Source of the DNA: Actinocorallia populi | GTDB lineage: Bacteria > Actinomycetota > Actinomycetes > Streptosporangiales > Streptosporangiaceae | Direction of reading: 5' to 3' | DNA length: 64,000 nt | Assembly (NCBI RefSeq): GCF_002995495.1 | Contig: NZ_PVZV01000004.1 | Span: 62,001-126,000, forward strand | Shown: piece after piece, positions 15,315 through 24,490 of the stretch | How positions within the stretch are numbered: position 1 is the first letter of the stretch | How the letters are laid out: the number at the start of each line of letters is the position of its first letter | The notes under the pieces: model-generated | The model's input: the letters and a program-made list of their open reading frames with translations, nothing else | What the model was told of the DNA's origin: nothing | Databases searched by the model: none | Made by a program: the position numbers and the translations under genes

Positions 15315-16322
15315 TCAGTCGCGGCTGAAGGCCGCGTCGAACGAGGAGGCGGGCGGTTCGATGCGGGTGAGGGAGCGGATGTAGGACAGGGCGTCGGGCG
15401 CGCCGACCAGGCGGTCCATCCCGGCGTCCTCCCACTCGATGGAGATCGGGCCCGCGTAGCCGATGGAGTTGAGGGCGCGGAAGCAGTCCTCCCACGGGAC
15501 GTCGCCGTGGCCGGTGGAGACGAAGTCCCAGCCGCGGCGCAGGTCGCCCCACGGCAGGTGGGAGCCCAGCCGCCCGTTGCGCCCGTTGCCGGTGCGGCGG
15601 CGGGTGTCCTTGCAGTCGACGTGGTAGATCCGGTCGGCGAAGTCGAGCAGGAAGCCGACGGGGTCGAGGTCCTGCCAGACGAAGTGGCTCGGGTCCCAGT
15701 TGAGGCCGAAGGCGGGACGGCGGCCGATCGCCTCCAGGGTGCGGGCGGTCGTCCAGTAGTCGTAGGCGATCTCGCTGGGGTGCACCTCGTGGGCGAACCG
15801 CACGCCGACCTCGTCGAAGACGTCCAGGATCGGGTTCCAGCGGTCGGCGAAGTCGGCGTAGCCGCGTTCGATCATCTCCGGCGGGACGGGCGGGAACATC
15901 GCCACGGTGTGCCAGATCGACGAGCCGGTGAAGCCGACGACGGTGTCCACGCCCAGCTTCGCCGCGGCCCGCGCGGTGTTCTTCATCTCCTCGGCGGCAC
16001 GTTGCCGCACGCCCTCGGGCTCCCCGTCGCCCCAGACCCGGTCGGGGACGATGGCGCGGTGCCGCTCGTCGATCGGGTGGTCGCAGACGGCCTGCCCGAC
16101 GAGGTGGTTGGAGATGGTCCAGACGCGCAGCCCGTGCCGTTCCAGCAGGTCGCGGCGCCCCTGGAGGTAGTCGTCGTCCTCCAGCGCGCGCACGACGTCG
16201 AAGTGGTCGCCCCAGCAGGCGATCTCCAGCCCGTCGTAACCCCAGGAGGAGGCGAGCCGGCACACTTCTTCGAACGGCAGGTCGGCCCACTGGCCGGTGA
16301 ACAGGGTGATCGGGCGGGACAT
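15315..16322 (-). CDS. Sugar phosphate isomerase/epimerase family protein (TIM barrel)
   Basis: 335 aa from the ATG at 16322 ([20 protein letters not shown]). AP-endonuclease-family-2 TIM barrel: metal ligands in [32 protein letters not shown] and [11 protein letters not shown]. Such enzymes isomerise or epimerise keto sugars and inositol derivatives. It neighbours a ROK regulator, a ribose-type ABC importer and a Gfo/Idh oxidoreductase, a common combination for uptake and oxidation of an unusual sugar or cyclitol. A GTG at 16364 is possible but lacks support. Confidence 0.88.
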   Translation of the reverse strand: MSRPITLFTGQWADLPFEEVCRLASSWGYDGLEIACWGDHFDVVRALEDDDYLQGRRDLLERHGLRVWTISNHLVGQAVCDHPIDERHRAIVPDRVWGDGEPEGVRQRAAEEMKNTARAAAKLGVDTVVGFTGSSIWHTVAMFPPVPPEMIERGYADFADRWNPILDVFDEVGVRFAHEVHPSEIAYDYWTTARTLEAIGRRPAFGLNWDPSHFVWQDLDPVGFLLDFADRIYHVDCKDTRRRTGNGRNGRLGSHLPWGDLRRGWDFVSTGHGDVPWEDCFRALNSIGYAGPISIEWEDAGMDRLVGAPDALSYIRSLTRIEPPASSFDAAFSRD

Positions 16323-16432
16323 GCGCACGGATCCCTTCGGGAGAGGGACGTGTGCGTCGACCACGTCGCAGCGGATGCGTCACCGGCGCCTCGGGCGTGC
16401 CACCGCCGTCGACCCCGGTCGCGCCATTGTTA

Positions 16433-17641
16433 CTAGCCGACCGCCGCCGGGTCAACGGTGACCGCGTGGTCGATGGATCCGGGCGCCAGGACGTGCTCGA
16501 CGACCATGACGGCCGCGCCGATGACGCCCGCGCGGTCGCCGAGGGTGCTGGCGCGGATCGTCAGGTGCTGCGTGGCCAGCGGCAGCGACCTGCTGTAGAT
16601 GGTCTCGCGGACGCCCGCCAGCAGGTGTTCGCCCGCCTCGGCGATGTCCCCGCCGAGCACGATCGTCGACGGGTTGAAGAAGTTCACGATCGACGCCATG
16701 ACGCGGCCGACCTCGCGCCCGGCCTGGCGGATGAGCTGGGCCGCGCGGGAGTCCCCGGCGCGCAGCAGCGCCACCACGTCCCGGCTGCCCCGGGCGTCGA
16801 CGCCCTGGGCGCGCAGCGCCGCCGCCATCGACGCGCCGGACGCCACCGCCTCCAGGCAGCCGACGTTGCCGCAGCGGCAGACCGTGTCGACGGCCGAGGG
16901 GACCTGGATGTGCCCGACGTCCCCGGCCGCGCCCTGGGCGCCCCGGTGCAGGTCGCCGCCGGCGATGATGCCGCAGCCGATGCCGGTGCCGATCTTGATG
17001 AAGATGAGGTGGTCGACCGCGGGGCGGGCGGTCCAGTGCTCGCCGAGCGCCATGATGTTCACGTCGTTGTCGGCCAGGACCGGCGCGCCGATCCGCTCGC
17101 CCAGCCACTCGGGCACGGGGAAGGCGTCCCAGCCCGGCATGATCGGCGGGTTGACGGGCCGGCCGGAGGAGTGCTCGACGGGTCCGGGCAGGCCCACCCC
17201 GACCCCGCACACCTGGCCGAGGTCGCGGCCGGTCTCGGCGAGCATCTCCTCGAAGGCGCCCACCAGCCAGCCGAGCGTCGCCTCGGGCCCGGCGTCGATG
17301 CGCAGCTCCACGGCGCGTTCGGCCAGCACGGTCAGGCCGAGGTCGAGCACGGCCAGCCGCGCGTGGGTGGCGCCCAGGTCGGCCGTGAGCACCACGCGCA
17401 CGTTCTCGTTGAACGCGAAGGCCACTGCCGGACGCCCGCCGGAGGAGATCGCGTCCTCGGTGGGGACCACCCAGTGCCGGCTCATGAGCGCGTCGAGCCG
17501 GTGGGACACCGTGGAGCGCGCGAGCCCGGTGAGCTGGGCGAGCTCGGCGCGGGTGCGGGGGCGGCCGTCTCGGAGGATCGCGAGGAGGGCTCCCGCCCCC
17601 GTAGCCGCCTGACCGCTGGGTTCACTAGCCATGCCGGACAT
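16433..17641 (-). CDS. ROK-family transcriptional repressor
   Basis: 402 aa. N-terminal winged HTH (RPRTRAELAQLTGLARSTVSHRLDAL), then a ROK kinase-like fold: LTADLGATHARLAVLDLG, GVGVGLPGPVEH, KIGTGIGCGIIAGGDLHRGA, the GHIQ motif DVGHIQVP, and the Cys cluster CRCGNVGCLEAVASG that binds zinc. ROK repressors respond to sugars or their phosphates. It is divergent from the ABC transporter, whose promoter carries an ATAAG/CTTAT repeat. The start could be 17632 instead; neither has a clear ribosome site. Confidence 0.9.
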   Translation of the reverse strand: MSGMASEPSGQAATGAGALLAILRDGRPRTRAELAQLTGLARSTVSHRLDALMSRHWVVPTEDAISSGGRPAVAFAFNENVRVVLTADLGATHARLAVLDLGLTVLAERAVELRIDAGPEATLGWLVGAFEEMLAETGRDLGQVCGVGVGLPGPVEHSSGRPVNPPIMPGWDAFPVPEWLGERIGAPVLADNDVNIMALGEHWTARPAVDHLIFIKIGTGIGCGIIAGGDLHRGAQGAAGDVGHIQVPSAVDTVCRCGNVGCLEAVASGASMAAALRAQGVDARGSRDVVALLRAGDSRAAQLIRQAGREVGRVMASIVNFFNPSTIVLGGDIAEAGEHLLAGVRETIYSRSLPLATQHLTIRASTLGDRAGVIGAAVMVVEHVLAPGSIDHAVTVDPAAVG

Positions 17642-17668
17642 CTTACTGCGATCATCGGCTGACTTTCG

Positions 17669-17706
17669 TTGACAGAAATCATAAGTCACTCTTATCGTCT
17701 CGAAAC
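17669..17706 (+). promoter_or_regulatory. Leaderless promoter and operator of the sugar transporter operon
   Basis: A consensus -35 TTGACA (17669-17674) is followed after 18 bp by TATCGT (17693-17698); the ATG is 8 bp further on with no ribosome site. ATAAG (17681-17685) and CTTAT (17691-17695) form a perfect inverted repeat over the -10 region and are a candidate ROK operator. Confidence 0.6.
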
Positions 17707-19215
17707 ATGCCGGACATTAAGGATCCGCTGCTCGTTATGAGCGGGATCGTCAAGCAGTTCCCCGGGGTGCGCGCCCTCGACGGCGTCGACCTCGAGGTCC
17801 TGCCTGGCGAAGTGCACTGCCTGCTCGGCCAGAACGGCGCGGGCAAGTCGACGCTCATCAAGACGCTCGCGGGCGCCCACCAGCCCGACGAGGGCGTCAT
17901 CCGCCTGGGCGGCGAGGAGGTCCGGCTCACCGGGCCGGTCGCCGCGATCAGGCTCGGCATCTCGACCATCTACCAGGAGCTCGACCTGGTGGACGGGCTG
18001 AGCGTCGCCGACAACGTCTTCCTCGGCCACGAGAAGGCGAGGTTCGGCTTCACCCGCACCGCCGACGCCCACCGGGCGGCGAGCGAGCTGCTCACCCGGC
18101 TCGGCCACGGCGAGATCCCGCCCGCCACCGAGGTCGGCTCGCTGCCGCCCGCCGGCAAGCAGGTCGTCAGCATGGCCAGGGCGCTCTCCCACGAGGCCCG
18201 CCTCATCGTGATGGACGAGCCCTCCGCGGCCCTGGCGCACGACGAGGTGGACAACCTCTTCCGCACCATCCGCGAACTGACCGCCCAGGGCGTGGCCGTC
18301 GTCTACATCTCCCACCGGCTGGAGGAGATCCGCGAGATCGGCGACCGGGTGACCGTGCTCAAGGACGGCCGCACCGTCGCGGTCGGCCTGCCCGCCGACA
18401 CCCCCACCCGCGAGATCGTGTCGCTGATGACCGGCAGGGACGTCGAGCACGTCTTCCCGGCCCGCCCGGCCCCCGGCTCCCACGAGGGGCGGGCCGAGGT
18501 CCTGCGGGTCGAGGGCCTGAGCGTCCCCGGCGTGTTCCAGGACGTCTCCTTCGCCGTGCGCGAGGGCGAGATCGTCGGGCTGGCCGGGCTGGTCGGCTCG
18601 GGCAGGTCGGAGATCCTCGAGGCCGTCTACGGCGCGCGCAGGGCGTCCGGGAAGGTCCTGGTGGACGGAGAGCCCGTCCGGGGCGTCTCCTCCGCCGTCC
18701 GGCTCGGCCTCGGCCTCGCCCCCGAGGAGCGCAAGGCCCAGGCCCTGCTCCTGGAGGAGAGCGTCGCCCGCAACATCACGCTGGGCGGGCTCGCCCGCTA
18801 CGCCCGCCTCGGCTGGCTCGACCGCGGCCGCGAGCTCGCCGACGCCGGGAGGCAGATCGACGAGCTCGGCATCCGCCCGGCGGACCCCGGGCGGCCCGTC
18901 CGCACCCTGTCCGGCGGCAACCAGCAGAAGGCCGTCCTGGCCCGCTGGCTGGTGGACCGGCGCCGGCTGCTGCTCCTGGACGAACCCACCCGCGGCGTGG
19001 ACGTCGGCGCCCGCGCCGACCTCTACGCGGTGATCCGCCGCCTGGCCGACGAGGGCATCGGGGTCCTGCTGGTCTCCAGCGAGATCCCCGAGGTCCTCGG
19101 CCTCGCCGACCGGGTCCTGGTGATCCGGGACGGCCGCAACGTGCACGAGTCCGACGCCCGCGAGCTCGACGAGCACCGGGTGCTCGACCTGATCATGGAA
19201 GGAAGCGCGCTGTGA
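17707..19215 (+). CDS. Sugar ABC transporter ATP-binding protein (RbsA-like, two domains)
   Basis: 502 aa. First nucleotide-binding domain: Walker A GQNGAGKSTLIKTLAG, Walker B LIVMDEPSAAL. Second domain: degenerate Walker A GLVGSGRSEILEAVYG, signature LSGGNQQKAVLARWL, Walker B LLLLDEPTRGVDVGARAD. This duplicated architecture is that of ribose/xylose/galactose-type (CUT2) importers. Its stop overlaps the permease start by 4 bp. Probably a leaderless message. Confidence 0.95.
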   Translation: MPDIKDPLLVMSGIVKQFPGVRALDGVDLEVLPGEVHCLLGQNGAGKSTLIKTLAGAHQPDEGVIRLGGEEVRLTGPVAAIRLGISTIYQELDLVDGLSVADNVFLGHEKARFGFTRTADAHRAASELLTRLGHGEIPPATEVGSLPPAGKQVVSMARALSHEARLIVMDEPSAALAHDEVDNLFRTIRELTAQGVAVVYISHRLEEIREIGDRVTVLKDGRTVAVGLPADTPTREIVSLMTGRDVEHVFPARPAPGSHEGRAEVLRVEGLSVPGVFQDVSFAVREGEIVGLAGLVGSGRSEILEAVYGARRASGKVLVDGEPVRGVSSAVRLGLGLAPEERKAQALLLEESVARNITLGGLARYARLGWLDRGRELADAGRQIDELGIRPADPGRPVRTLSGGNQQKAVLARWLVDRRRLLLLDEPTRGVDVGARADLYAVIRRLADEGIGVLLVSSEIPEVLGLADRVLVIRDGRNVHESDARELDEHRVLDLIMEGSAL

Positions 19216-20207
19216 ACGACACGCGCACGCCGCCCGTCGGCAAGCTCCCCGCACCGGTGCGGACCCTGCGCGACCGCGGCGGGCTGCGGCACCTGGGACT
19301 GGTCGGGGCGCTGGTCCTGCTGTGCCTGGTCGGGCTCGTCACCCGGCCCGACACCTTCGCCACCTCCTCCAACCTGGTGACCCTGCTGGCGCTGGCCTCC
19401 ACCATCGGCGTGATCACGGTCGGCATGACCTTCGTGATCATCGGCGGCGGCATCGACCTGTCGGTCGGCTCGGTGATGGCGCTGGCCTCGGTCTGGGCGA
19501 CGACCGTGGCGACCCAGTCCTACGGCCCGTGGGTGATGGCGCTCTGCGCGCTCCTGGTCGGCACCGCGACCGGCGCGGTCAGCGGACTGCTGATCTCCTA
19601 CGGCAGGATGGTCCCCTTCATCGCCACGCTGGCGATGATGGCGGCGGCCAGCGGCCTGGCCCAGCGGCTGTCGGACCGCAGGACGCAGCTGGTCGCGCCG
19701 GAGAACGACGCGATCGTGGCGCTGTCCACGACCCGCGTGCTCGGGCTGCCGATCCTCGTCTACATCTTCGCCGCGGTCGTGGCCGCGGGCTGGGTGCTGC
19801 TCAACCGCACCACCTTCGGCCGCCGCACCTACGCCGTCGGCGGCAACGCCGAGGCCGCGCGCCTGGCCGGCATCGACGTCAGGAAGCACACCGTGCTGCT
19901 GTACGCGCTGTCCGGCCTGTGCTGCGGCATCGCCGCCCTCATCATCATGGCCCGCACCACCGCGGGCTCCTCCACCCACGGCTACCTCTACGAACTGGAC
20001 GCCATCGCCGCGGTGATCATCGGCGGCACCCTGCTGACCGGCGGGCGCGGCACCATCATCGGCTCGATCCTCGGCCTGCTCGTCTTCACGGTCATCACCA
20101 ACCTGTTCATCCTCAACGGCCTGGACACCAGCGACCAGCTCATCGCCAAGGGGCTGATCATCGTCGCCGCCGTCCTGCTCCAGCAGCGCACCGCGAACAC
20201 GGGTTAG
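19212..20207 (+). CDS. Sugar ABC transporter permease (RbsC-like)
   Basis: 331 aa, GTG start in a GTGA overlap. About 8-10 hydrophobic helices; the CUT2 permease signatures are GITVGMTFVIIGGGIDLSVGS (only the central part of this stretch is diagnostic), GRRTYAVGGNAEAARLAGID and GYLYELDAIAAVIIGGTLLTGG-like text near residue 255. It forms the membrane channel with the RbsA-like ATPase and the binding protein downstream. Confidence 0.95.
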   Translation: MNDTRTPPVGKLPAPVRTLRDRGGLRHLGLVGALVLLCLVGLVTRPDTFATSSNLVTLLALASTIGVITVGMTFVIIGGGIDLSVGSVMALASVWATTVATQSYGPWVMALCALLVGTATGAVSGLLISYGRMVPFIATLAMMAAASGLAQRLSDRRTQLVAPENDAIVALSTTRVLGLPILVYIFAAVVAAGWVLLNRTTFGRRTYAVGGNAEAARLAGIDVRKHTVLLYALSGLCCGIAALIIMARTTAGSSTHGYLYELDAIAAVIIGGTLLTGGRGTIIGSILGLLVFTVITNLFILNGLDTSDQLIAKGLIIVAAVLLQQRTANTG

Positions 20208-20260
20208 CGCTGCGCCCACGACCCGTCCGTTCCACCACCCCCACCCCCCAGGGAGACCCC

Positions 20261-21313
20261 ATGTCCCACAGCCCCGGACGCCGCGGATTCCTGTTCGGCG
20301 GAGCCGTCATCGGCGGCGGCCTGCTCGCGTCGGCCTGCACCAGCAACGCCTCCAACGACGAGAAGTCCGCCTCGGCCCCCGCCCTGGCCGGCACCGACAA
20401 CGAGAAGCCGGGTCAGAAGGTCGTCATCGGCTTCTCCGCCCCGGCCGCCGACCACGGCTGGATCGCCGCGATCGCCAAGAACGCCGAGGCCACCGCGAAG
20501 CTGTACTCCGACGTGGAGTTCAAGGCGGTCGAGCCCACCAACGACATCAACCAGCAGATCGCCGCGGTCGAGTCCCTCATCGACGCCAAGGTCGGGGCGC
20601 TCGTCATCCTGCCCAACGACGGCCAGCAGCTCAACCAGGTCGCCCGCAAGGCGTCCGACGCGGGCATCCCGGTCGTCAACCTCGACCGGGTCTTCCCCGA
20701 CAAGCTCTCGTACCGGACGTGGATCGGCGGCGACAACTACGGCATGGGCGTGGCGGCCGGCCACTACATCGGCGCGAAGCTCAAGGAGAAGGGCGTCGCC
20801 GAGCCCGTCATCCTGGAGATCCAGGGCATCGCCACGCTCCCGCTCACCCAGGACCGCAGCAAGGGCTTCGCCGACGCGCTGAAGACCTACGGGTTCACCG
20901 TGACGGCCCAGCAGGACGCCCAGTTCACCGTCCAGTCCGGCACGGACGTGGCCACCAACCTCCTGCAGGCGCACAAGAAGATCGACGCGCTGTGGAACCA
21001 CGACGACGACCAGGGCGTCGGCGTCCTGGCCGCGATCAAGGAGGCGAACCGCAACGAGTTCTTCATGGTCGGCGGCGCCGGTTCGGCCAACGCCATGCGG
21101 GAGATCAAGAGCGGCTCGTCCGTGCTGGAGGCGACCGTCACCTACAGCCCCAGCATGGCCTCGTCGGCGGTCAAGCTGGCCCGTCTGATCGCCCAGGGCA
21201 AGGGTATGAGCGACCTGGTCGAGCAGGGAGTGCCGCAGTCGATCACGCTGGCCTCGGAGACGATCACCAAGGACAACGTCGACACCTACCTGCCGCTCGG
21301 CTTCGAGTCCTAG
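20261..21313 (+). CDS. Sugar-binding lipoprotein of the ABC transporter (RbsB-like)
   Basis: 350 aa. The N-terminus RRGFLFGGAVIGGGLLASAC combines a twin-arginine-like start with a lipobox (LASAC), so it is probably a lipidated surface protein, possibly Tat-exported. The mature part is a periplasmic binding protein type 1 fold (VVIGFSAPAADHGWIAAIA, ALVILPNDGQQLN, GIPVVNLDRVF, LWNHDDDQGVGVLAAI). It delivers the ligand to the upstream permease and ATPase. The ligand is probably a pentose, hexose or cyclitol. Confidence 0.93.
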   Translation: MSHSPGRRGFLFGGAVIGGGLLASACTSNASNDEKSASAPALAGTDNEKPGQKVVIGFSAPAADHGWIAAIAKNAEATAKLYSDVEFKAVEPTNDINQQIAAVESLIDAKVGALVILPNDGQQLNQVARKASDAGIPVVNLDRVFPDKLSYRTWIGGDNYGMGVAAGHYIGAKLKEKGVAEPVILEIQGIATLPLTQDRSKGFADALKTYGFTVTAQQDAQFTVQSGTDVATNLLQAHKKIDALWNHDDDQGVGVLAAIKEANRNEFFMVGGAGSANAMREIKSGSSVLEATVTYSPSMASSAVKLARLIAQGKGMSDLVEQGVPQSITLASETITKDNVDTYLPLGFES

Positions 21314-21325
21314 GAGAGGCTTTCC

Positions 21326-22477
21326 GTGACGGAGAACAGGCCCGCGCTCGGGGTCGGCATGGTCGGACACGCCTTCATGGGCCGCGTGCACTCGCAGGCG
21401 TGGCGCAGTGTCGGCGCCTTCTTCGACCTGCCCGTGCGGCCTAGCATGACGGTCCTGGCCGGCCGGTCGCGGCAGCGCACGAGCGCCGCCGCGGCCGAGC
21501 TCGGCTGGGCCGGCGCCGAGACCGACTGGCGGCGGCTGCTGGAACGCGACGACGTGCACGTCATCGACATCTGCACGCCGGGCGACACCCACGCCGAGAT
21601 CGCGATCGCCGCCCTGGCGGCGGGAAAACACGTGCTCTGCGAGAAACCGCTGGCCAACTCCGTGGCGGAGGCCGCGGAGATGGCGGCGGCCGCCGAGGCC
21701 GCCGCGGCCCGCGGGGTGCGCAGCATGGTCGCCTTCAACTACCGGCGGGTGCCCGCGGTGGCGTTCGCCCGCAAGCTCGTCGCCGACGGGCGGATCGGAA
21801 CGGTCCGCCACGTCCGCGCCCAGTACCTCCAGGACTGGATCGTCGATCCGCAGCACCCGCTGGTGTGGCGGCTGCGCCGGGAGAAGGCCGGGTCCGGCGC
21901 GCTGGGCGACATCGGCGCCCACATCGTCGACATGGCCCAGTACATCACCGGGGAGGCGCTGACCGGGGTGTCCGGGCTCAGCGAGACCTTCGTCAAGGAG
22001 CGCCCGCTGCCGGACGGGACCGGCACGGGAGCCGTCACCGTCGACGACGCGGTCGTGTTCATCGGCCGGCTGGAAGGGGGAGCGCTCGCCTCGTTCGAGG
22101 CCAGCCGGTTCGCGCCGGGGCGCAAGAACTCCCTGCGCCTGGAGGTCAACGGCTCGCTGGGCAGCCTCGCCTTCGACTTCGAGTCGCTCAACGAACTGCA
22201 CTTCCACGACGACACCCTGCCCGCGGAGGAGGCGGGCTTCCGCCGCATCCTCGTCACCGAACCCGGGCACCCGTACGCGGGCGCCTGGTGGCCCCCCGGC
22301 CACGGCCTCGGCTACGAGCACACCTTCACCCACGAGGTGCGGGACTTCCTGGCGGCGATCGCCGAAGGCGCCGATCCCGCCCCCTCGTTCGCCGACGGGC
22401 TGCGCGTCCAGCAGGTCCTGGACGCCGTCGAGCGCAGCGCCGCCGACGAGAGCCGCTGGACCCCCGTGGGGGGCTGA
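21326..22477 (+). CDS. Gfo/Idh/MocA-family NAD(P)-dependent oxidoreductase
   Basis: 383 aa, GTG start with AGGAGAG upstream. Rossmann motif GVGMVGHAFMGRVHSQA (variant GxGxxG), then VIDICTPGDTHAEIAIAALA, catalytic EKP in GKHVLCEKPLANSV, and GDIGAHIVDMAQYI in the substrate domain. These enzymes oxidise hydroxyls of sugars or inositols at the C1-C4 positions. With the upstream importer and the isomerase, it likely starts degradation of the imported ligand. A very stable hairpin follows. Confidence 0.93.
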   Translation: MTENRPALGVGMVGHAFMGRVHSQAWRSVGAFFDLPVRPSMTVLAGRSRQRTSAAAAELGWAGAETDWRRLLERDDVHVIDICTPGDTHAEIAIAALAAGKHVLCEKPLANSVAEAAEMAAAAEAAAARGVRSMVAFNYRRVPAVAFARKLVADGRIGTVRHVRAQYLQDWIVDPQHPLVWRLRREKAGSGALGDIGAHIVDMAQYITGEALTGVSGLSETFVKERPLPDGTGTGAVTVDDAVVFIGRLEGGALASFEASRFAPGRKNSLRLEVNGSLGSLAFDFESLNELHFHDDTLPAEEAGFRRILVTEPGHPYAGAWWPPGHGLGYEHTFTHEVRDFLAAIAEGADPAPSFADGLRVQQVLDAVERSAADESRWTPVGG

Positions 22478-22604
22478 ACCCCCGGGCTTCGCCGTCCGGA
22501 GGGCCTGCCGGGTCCCCGCCCCAGCGCCGCGTCGAGGCGAGGGGGCAGGGGAGTGCCACCCCGGCCGGATCCTCCGGGCGGCGAGAACACCGCTGAAGGG
22601 GGCG

Positions 22605-22629
22605 AAAGTCCCCCGGGGCGGGGGACTTT
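22605..22629 (+). terminator. Strong hairpin after the sugar operon
   Basis: AAAGTCCCCC and GGGGGACTTT, perfect 10-bp arms with a 5-nt loop (GGGGC), 128 bp after the oxidoreductase stop. The rest of the 226-bp gap (22478-22703) is GC-rich with minor repeats and no gene. Confidence 0.7.
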
Positions 22630-22703
22630 GGGGTCTGCGGCCGAAGGAGGGGAGGTGGGAGGCTCGAGGCCCAGCCGTCGGGAGAAGGCGAAGGAGGCGG
22701 GCC

Positions 22704-23699
22704 ATGGAGCCGATGAGCCGCGAAGAGGTCCTGGCCTGTGTGGAGGCGGCCGTGCGGGCGCCTTCGATCCACAACACGCAGCCCTGGCTGTTCCTGCCCG
22801 AAGGCGACCGGATCGAGGTGCACGCCGACCCCTCGAGGCGGCTGCCGTCCGTCGACCCGCAGGGGAGGGCGCTGCACCTCAGCCTGGGCGCGGCCGTGCT
22901 GAACCTCTGCCTGGCCGTGGCGGCGACGGGCCGCCGGCCCTTCCTCGCACTGCTGCCCGCGCCGGGGGACGGGCGGCACGTCGCGACCGTCACGGCCGAC
23001 GGGCCCTACACGATGGACGAGCGGGCCCTGTACGAGGCGATCCCGGTGCGGCGCACCAGCCGCCGCCCGTTCCGTGACACGCCGGTGCCGCCGGACGCGC
23101 TGCGGAGGCTGGAGGAGGCCGCACTGCTCCAGGGCGGCGAGCTGAAGTTCACGAGGGCGCCCGAACGCGAGCTGCTGCTGGGCCTGGTGCGGACCGCCGA
23201 CGAGCGGAAGAGGAACGACGTCGCCTACCGCGCGGAGCTGCGCACCTGGACGACCGACGACCCCTACCGCGAGGACGGGATCCCGCTGGCGGCGATGGGG
23301 CCCTGGAGCAGGGACGACACCGTCCCCGTCCGGGACTTCGCCCCCGATCTGGAGCGGCCCGTGCCGTCCGTCCGGGAGTTCGAGTCCGAGCCGGTGATCG
23401 CCGTGCTGGCGGCCATCGGAAGGGACACGCCGGCCGACTGGCTGCGGGCGGGGCAGGCGCTGCAGCGCGTCCTGCTGGAGGCGACCCGGCTGGGACTGGC
23501 GACCGGCCTGTTCACCCAGCCGCTGGAGCACCCCGACCTGCGGGCGCTCCTGGCCGACCCCGCGCGGCGCACGCACGTCCAGGCGATCCTGCGGTTCGGC
23601 CACGCCGCCGAGGAGACGCCGCCGACGGCGCGGCGGCCCGCCGAGGACGTCGTGGCCCGGACCAGGCCGCTGCCGTTGCGGCCGACCAGGCCGGGCTGA
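22704..23699 (+). CDS. Acg-family FMN-binding protein (nitroreductase-like)
   Basis: 331 aa. Signature APSIHNTQPWLFLPEGDRIE, then DPQGRALHLSLGAAVLNLCLA, PVRRTSRRPF and ATRLGLATGLFTQPLEHP. This matches the Acg/Rv3131 family, related to nitroreductases but with a lid that buries FMN; members are induced under hypoxia or dormancy and may sequester flavin. MSREEV (6 bp downstream of the first ATG) is an alternative start. Confidence 0.88.
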   Translation: MEPMSREEVLACVEAAVRAPSIHNTQPWLFLPEGDRIEVHADPSRRLPSVDPQGRALHLSLGAAVLNLCLAVAATGRRPFLALLPAPGDGRHVATVTADGPYTMDERALYEAIPVRRTSRRPFRDTPVPPDALRRLEEAALLQGGELKFTRAPERELLLGLVRTADERKRNDVAYRAELRTWTTDDPYREDGIPLAAMGPWSRDDTVPVRDFAPDLERPVPSVREFESEPVIAVLAAIGRDTPADWLRAGQALQRVLLEATRLGLATGLFTQPLEHPDLRALLADPARRTHVQAILRFGHAAEETPPTARRPAEDVVARTRPLPLRPTRPG

Positions 23700-23707
23700 G
23701 GGACCCC

Positions 23708-23740
23708 GGACGGCCCGGCCGCGCCGGGCCGGGCCCGTCC
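23708..23740. terminator. GC hairpin between convergent genes
   Basis: GGACGGCCCGGC and CCGGGCCGGGCCCGTCC pair imperfectly in the 51-bp gap between the Acg-type and DUF4383 genes. Probably a bidirectional terminator. Confidence 0.5.
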
Positions 23741-23750
23741 GGCCGGGGTG

Positions 23751-24323
23751 TCAGCGCATGTCGCGCGGGCCGCGTGCGCCGCCGCGCGGCTCCTGGCGGC
23801 CGCGGGGAGCGGTCGACCCCGGAGGCAGGTCGCCCCTGGAGTGCGCGCCGCCGCCGACCGCGGACCTGGACTTGACCTTGCGGGCGGTCAGGAGGCCGAG
23901 GGCGATCATGCCGAGGCCCAGGAAGAAGTGCAGCCAGTCGTCCGCCCGGTTGAACGGGACGAAGTTGGCCTCGTGGTTCTTGTTGACGAGCAGGCCGTAG
24001 ATCCAGAAGAGCAGGTAGGCGGCGCCGCCCCACACGAGGAAGGCCTTGGCCGTGCCGGGTGAGCGGCCCAGGGTGAGGCCCAGGACGCCGAAGAGCAGGT
24101 GCACGATGTTGTGCAGGACCGACACCTGGAAGAGGCCGAAGAGCTTGGCGTTCGAGTCGTGTCCGGCGAACTGCATGGTGTCGTAGTTCGTGGTGATGCC
24201 CGGGATGAACCCGAGGATGCCCACGAGCAGGAAGAGCGCGCCCACCCCCATGGCCGCCTTGCAGACGGGCGGCTTGCCGGGGCGGGTGATCGTCGATCCG
24301 GTTGATCCAGATGTTCGCGTCAT
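23751..24323 (-). CDS. DUF4383 membrane protein
   Basis: 190 aa. Four hydrophobic helices: AAMGVGALFLLVGILGFIPG, LFGLFQVSVLHNIVHLLFGVLG, FLVWGGAAYLLFWIYGLLV and WLHFFLGLGMIALGLL. The pattern VLHNIVHLLFGVLGL and DDWLHFFLGLGM is typical of DUF4383, an uncharacterised actinobacterial family. The C-terminal ~45 residues are Gly/Arg/Pro-rich and probably disordered in the cytoplasm. Confidence 0.88.
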   Translation of the reverse strand: MTRTSGSTGSTITRPGKPPVCKAAMGVGALFLLVGILGFIPGITTNYDTMQFAGHDSNAKLFGLFQVSVLHNIVHLLFGVLGLTLGRSPGTAKAFLVWGGAAYLLFWIYGLLVNKNHEANFVPFNRADDWLHFFLGLGMIALGLLTARKVKSRSAVGGGAHSRGDLPPGSTAPRGRQEPRGGARGPRDMR

Positions 24324-24358
24324 GATGACCGACCTTCCGGTGAATTCGGATTCCTTAA

Positions 24359-24373
24359 TTATATCGAAATTCC
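24359..24373. promoter_or_regulatory. AT-rich motif upstream of the type III PKS gene (copy 1)
   Basis: TTATATCGAAATTCC in an AT-rich stretch (24340-24420) between the divergent DUF4383 and PKS genes. A 13/15 match occurs inside the PKS coding sequence at 24667-24681. Candidate regulator binding site. Confidence 0.45.
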
Positions 24374-24490
24374 GCTGATTTCAAGAAAAGTCATTTCGTG
24401 GGATTTATTTTGCTTTTATGGGGGGTGGTTTTGGTGGCCGGGGCTCCATGAACATAGAGACGACCCGTCCGCCCGCTGCCCGAGGTGCCC

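Noticed and set aside
20204-22993. Long minus-strand frame across the sugar-binding and oxidoreductase genes
   Set aside because: Low-complexity, no family motifs, and fully antisense to two well-supported genes.
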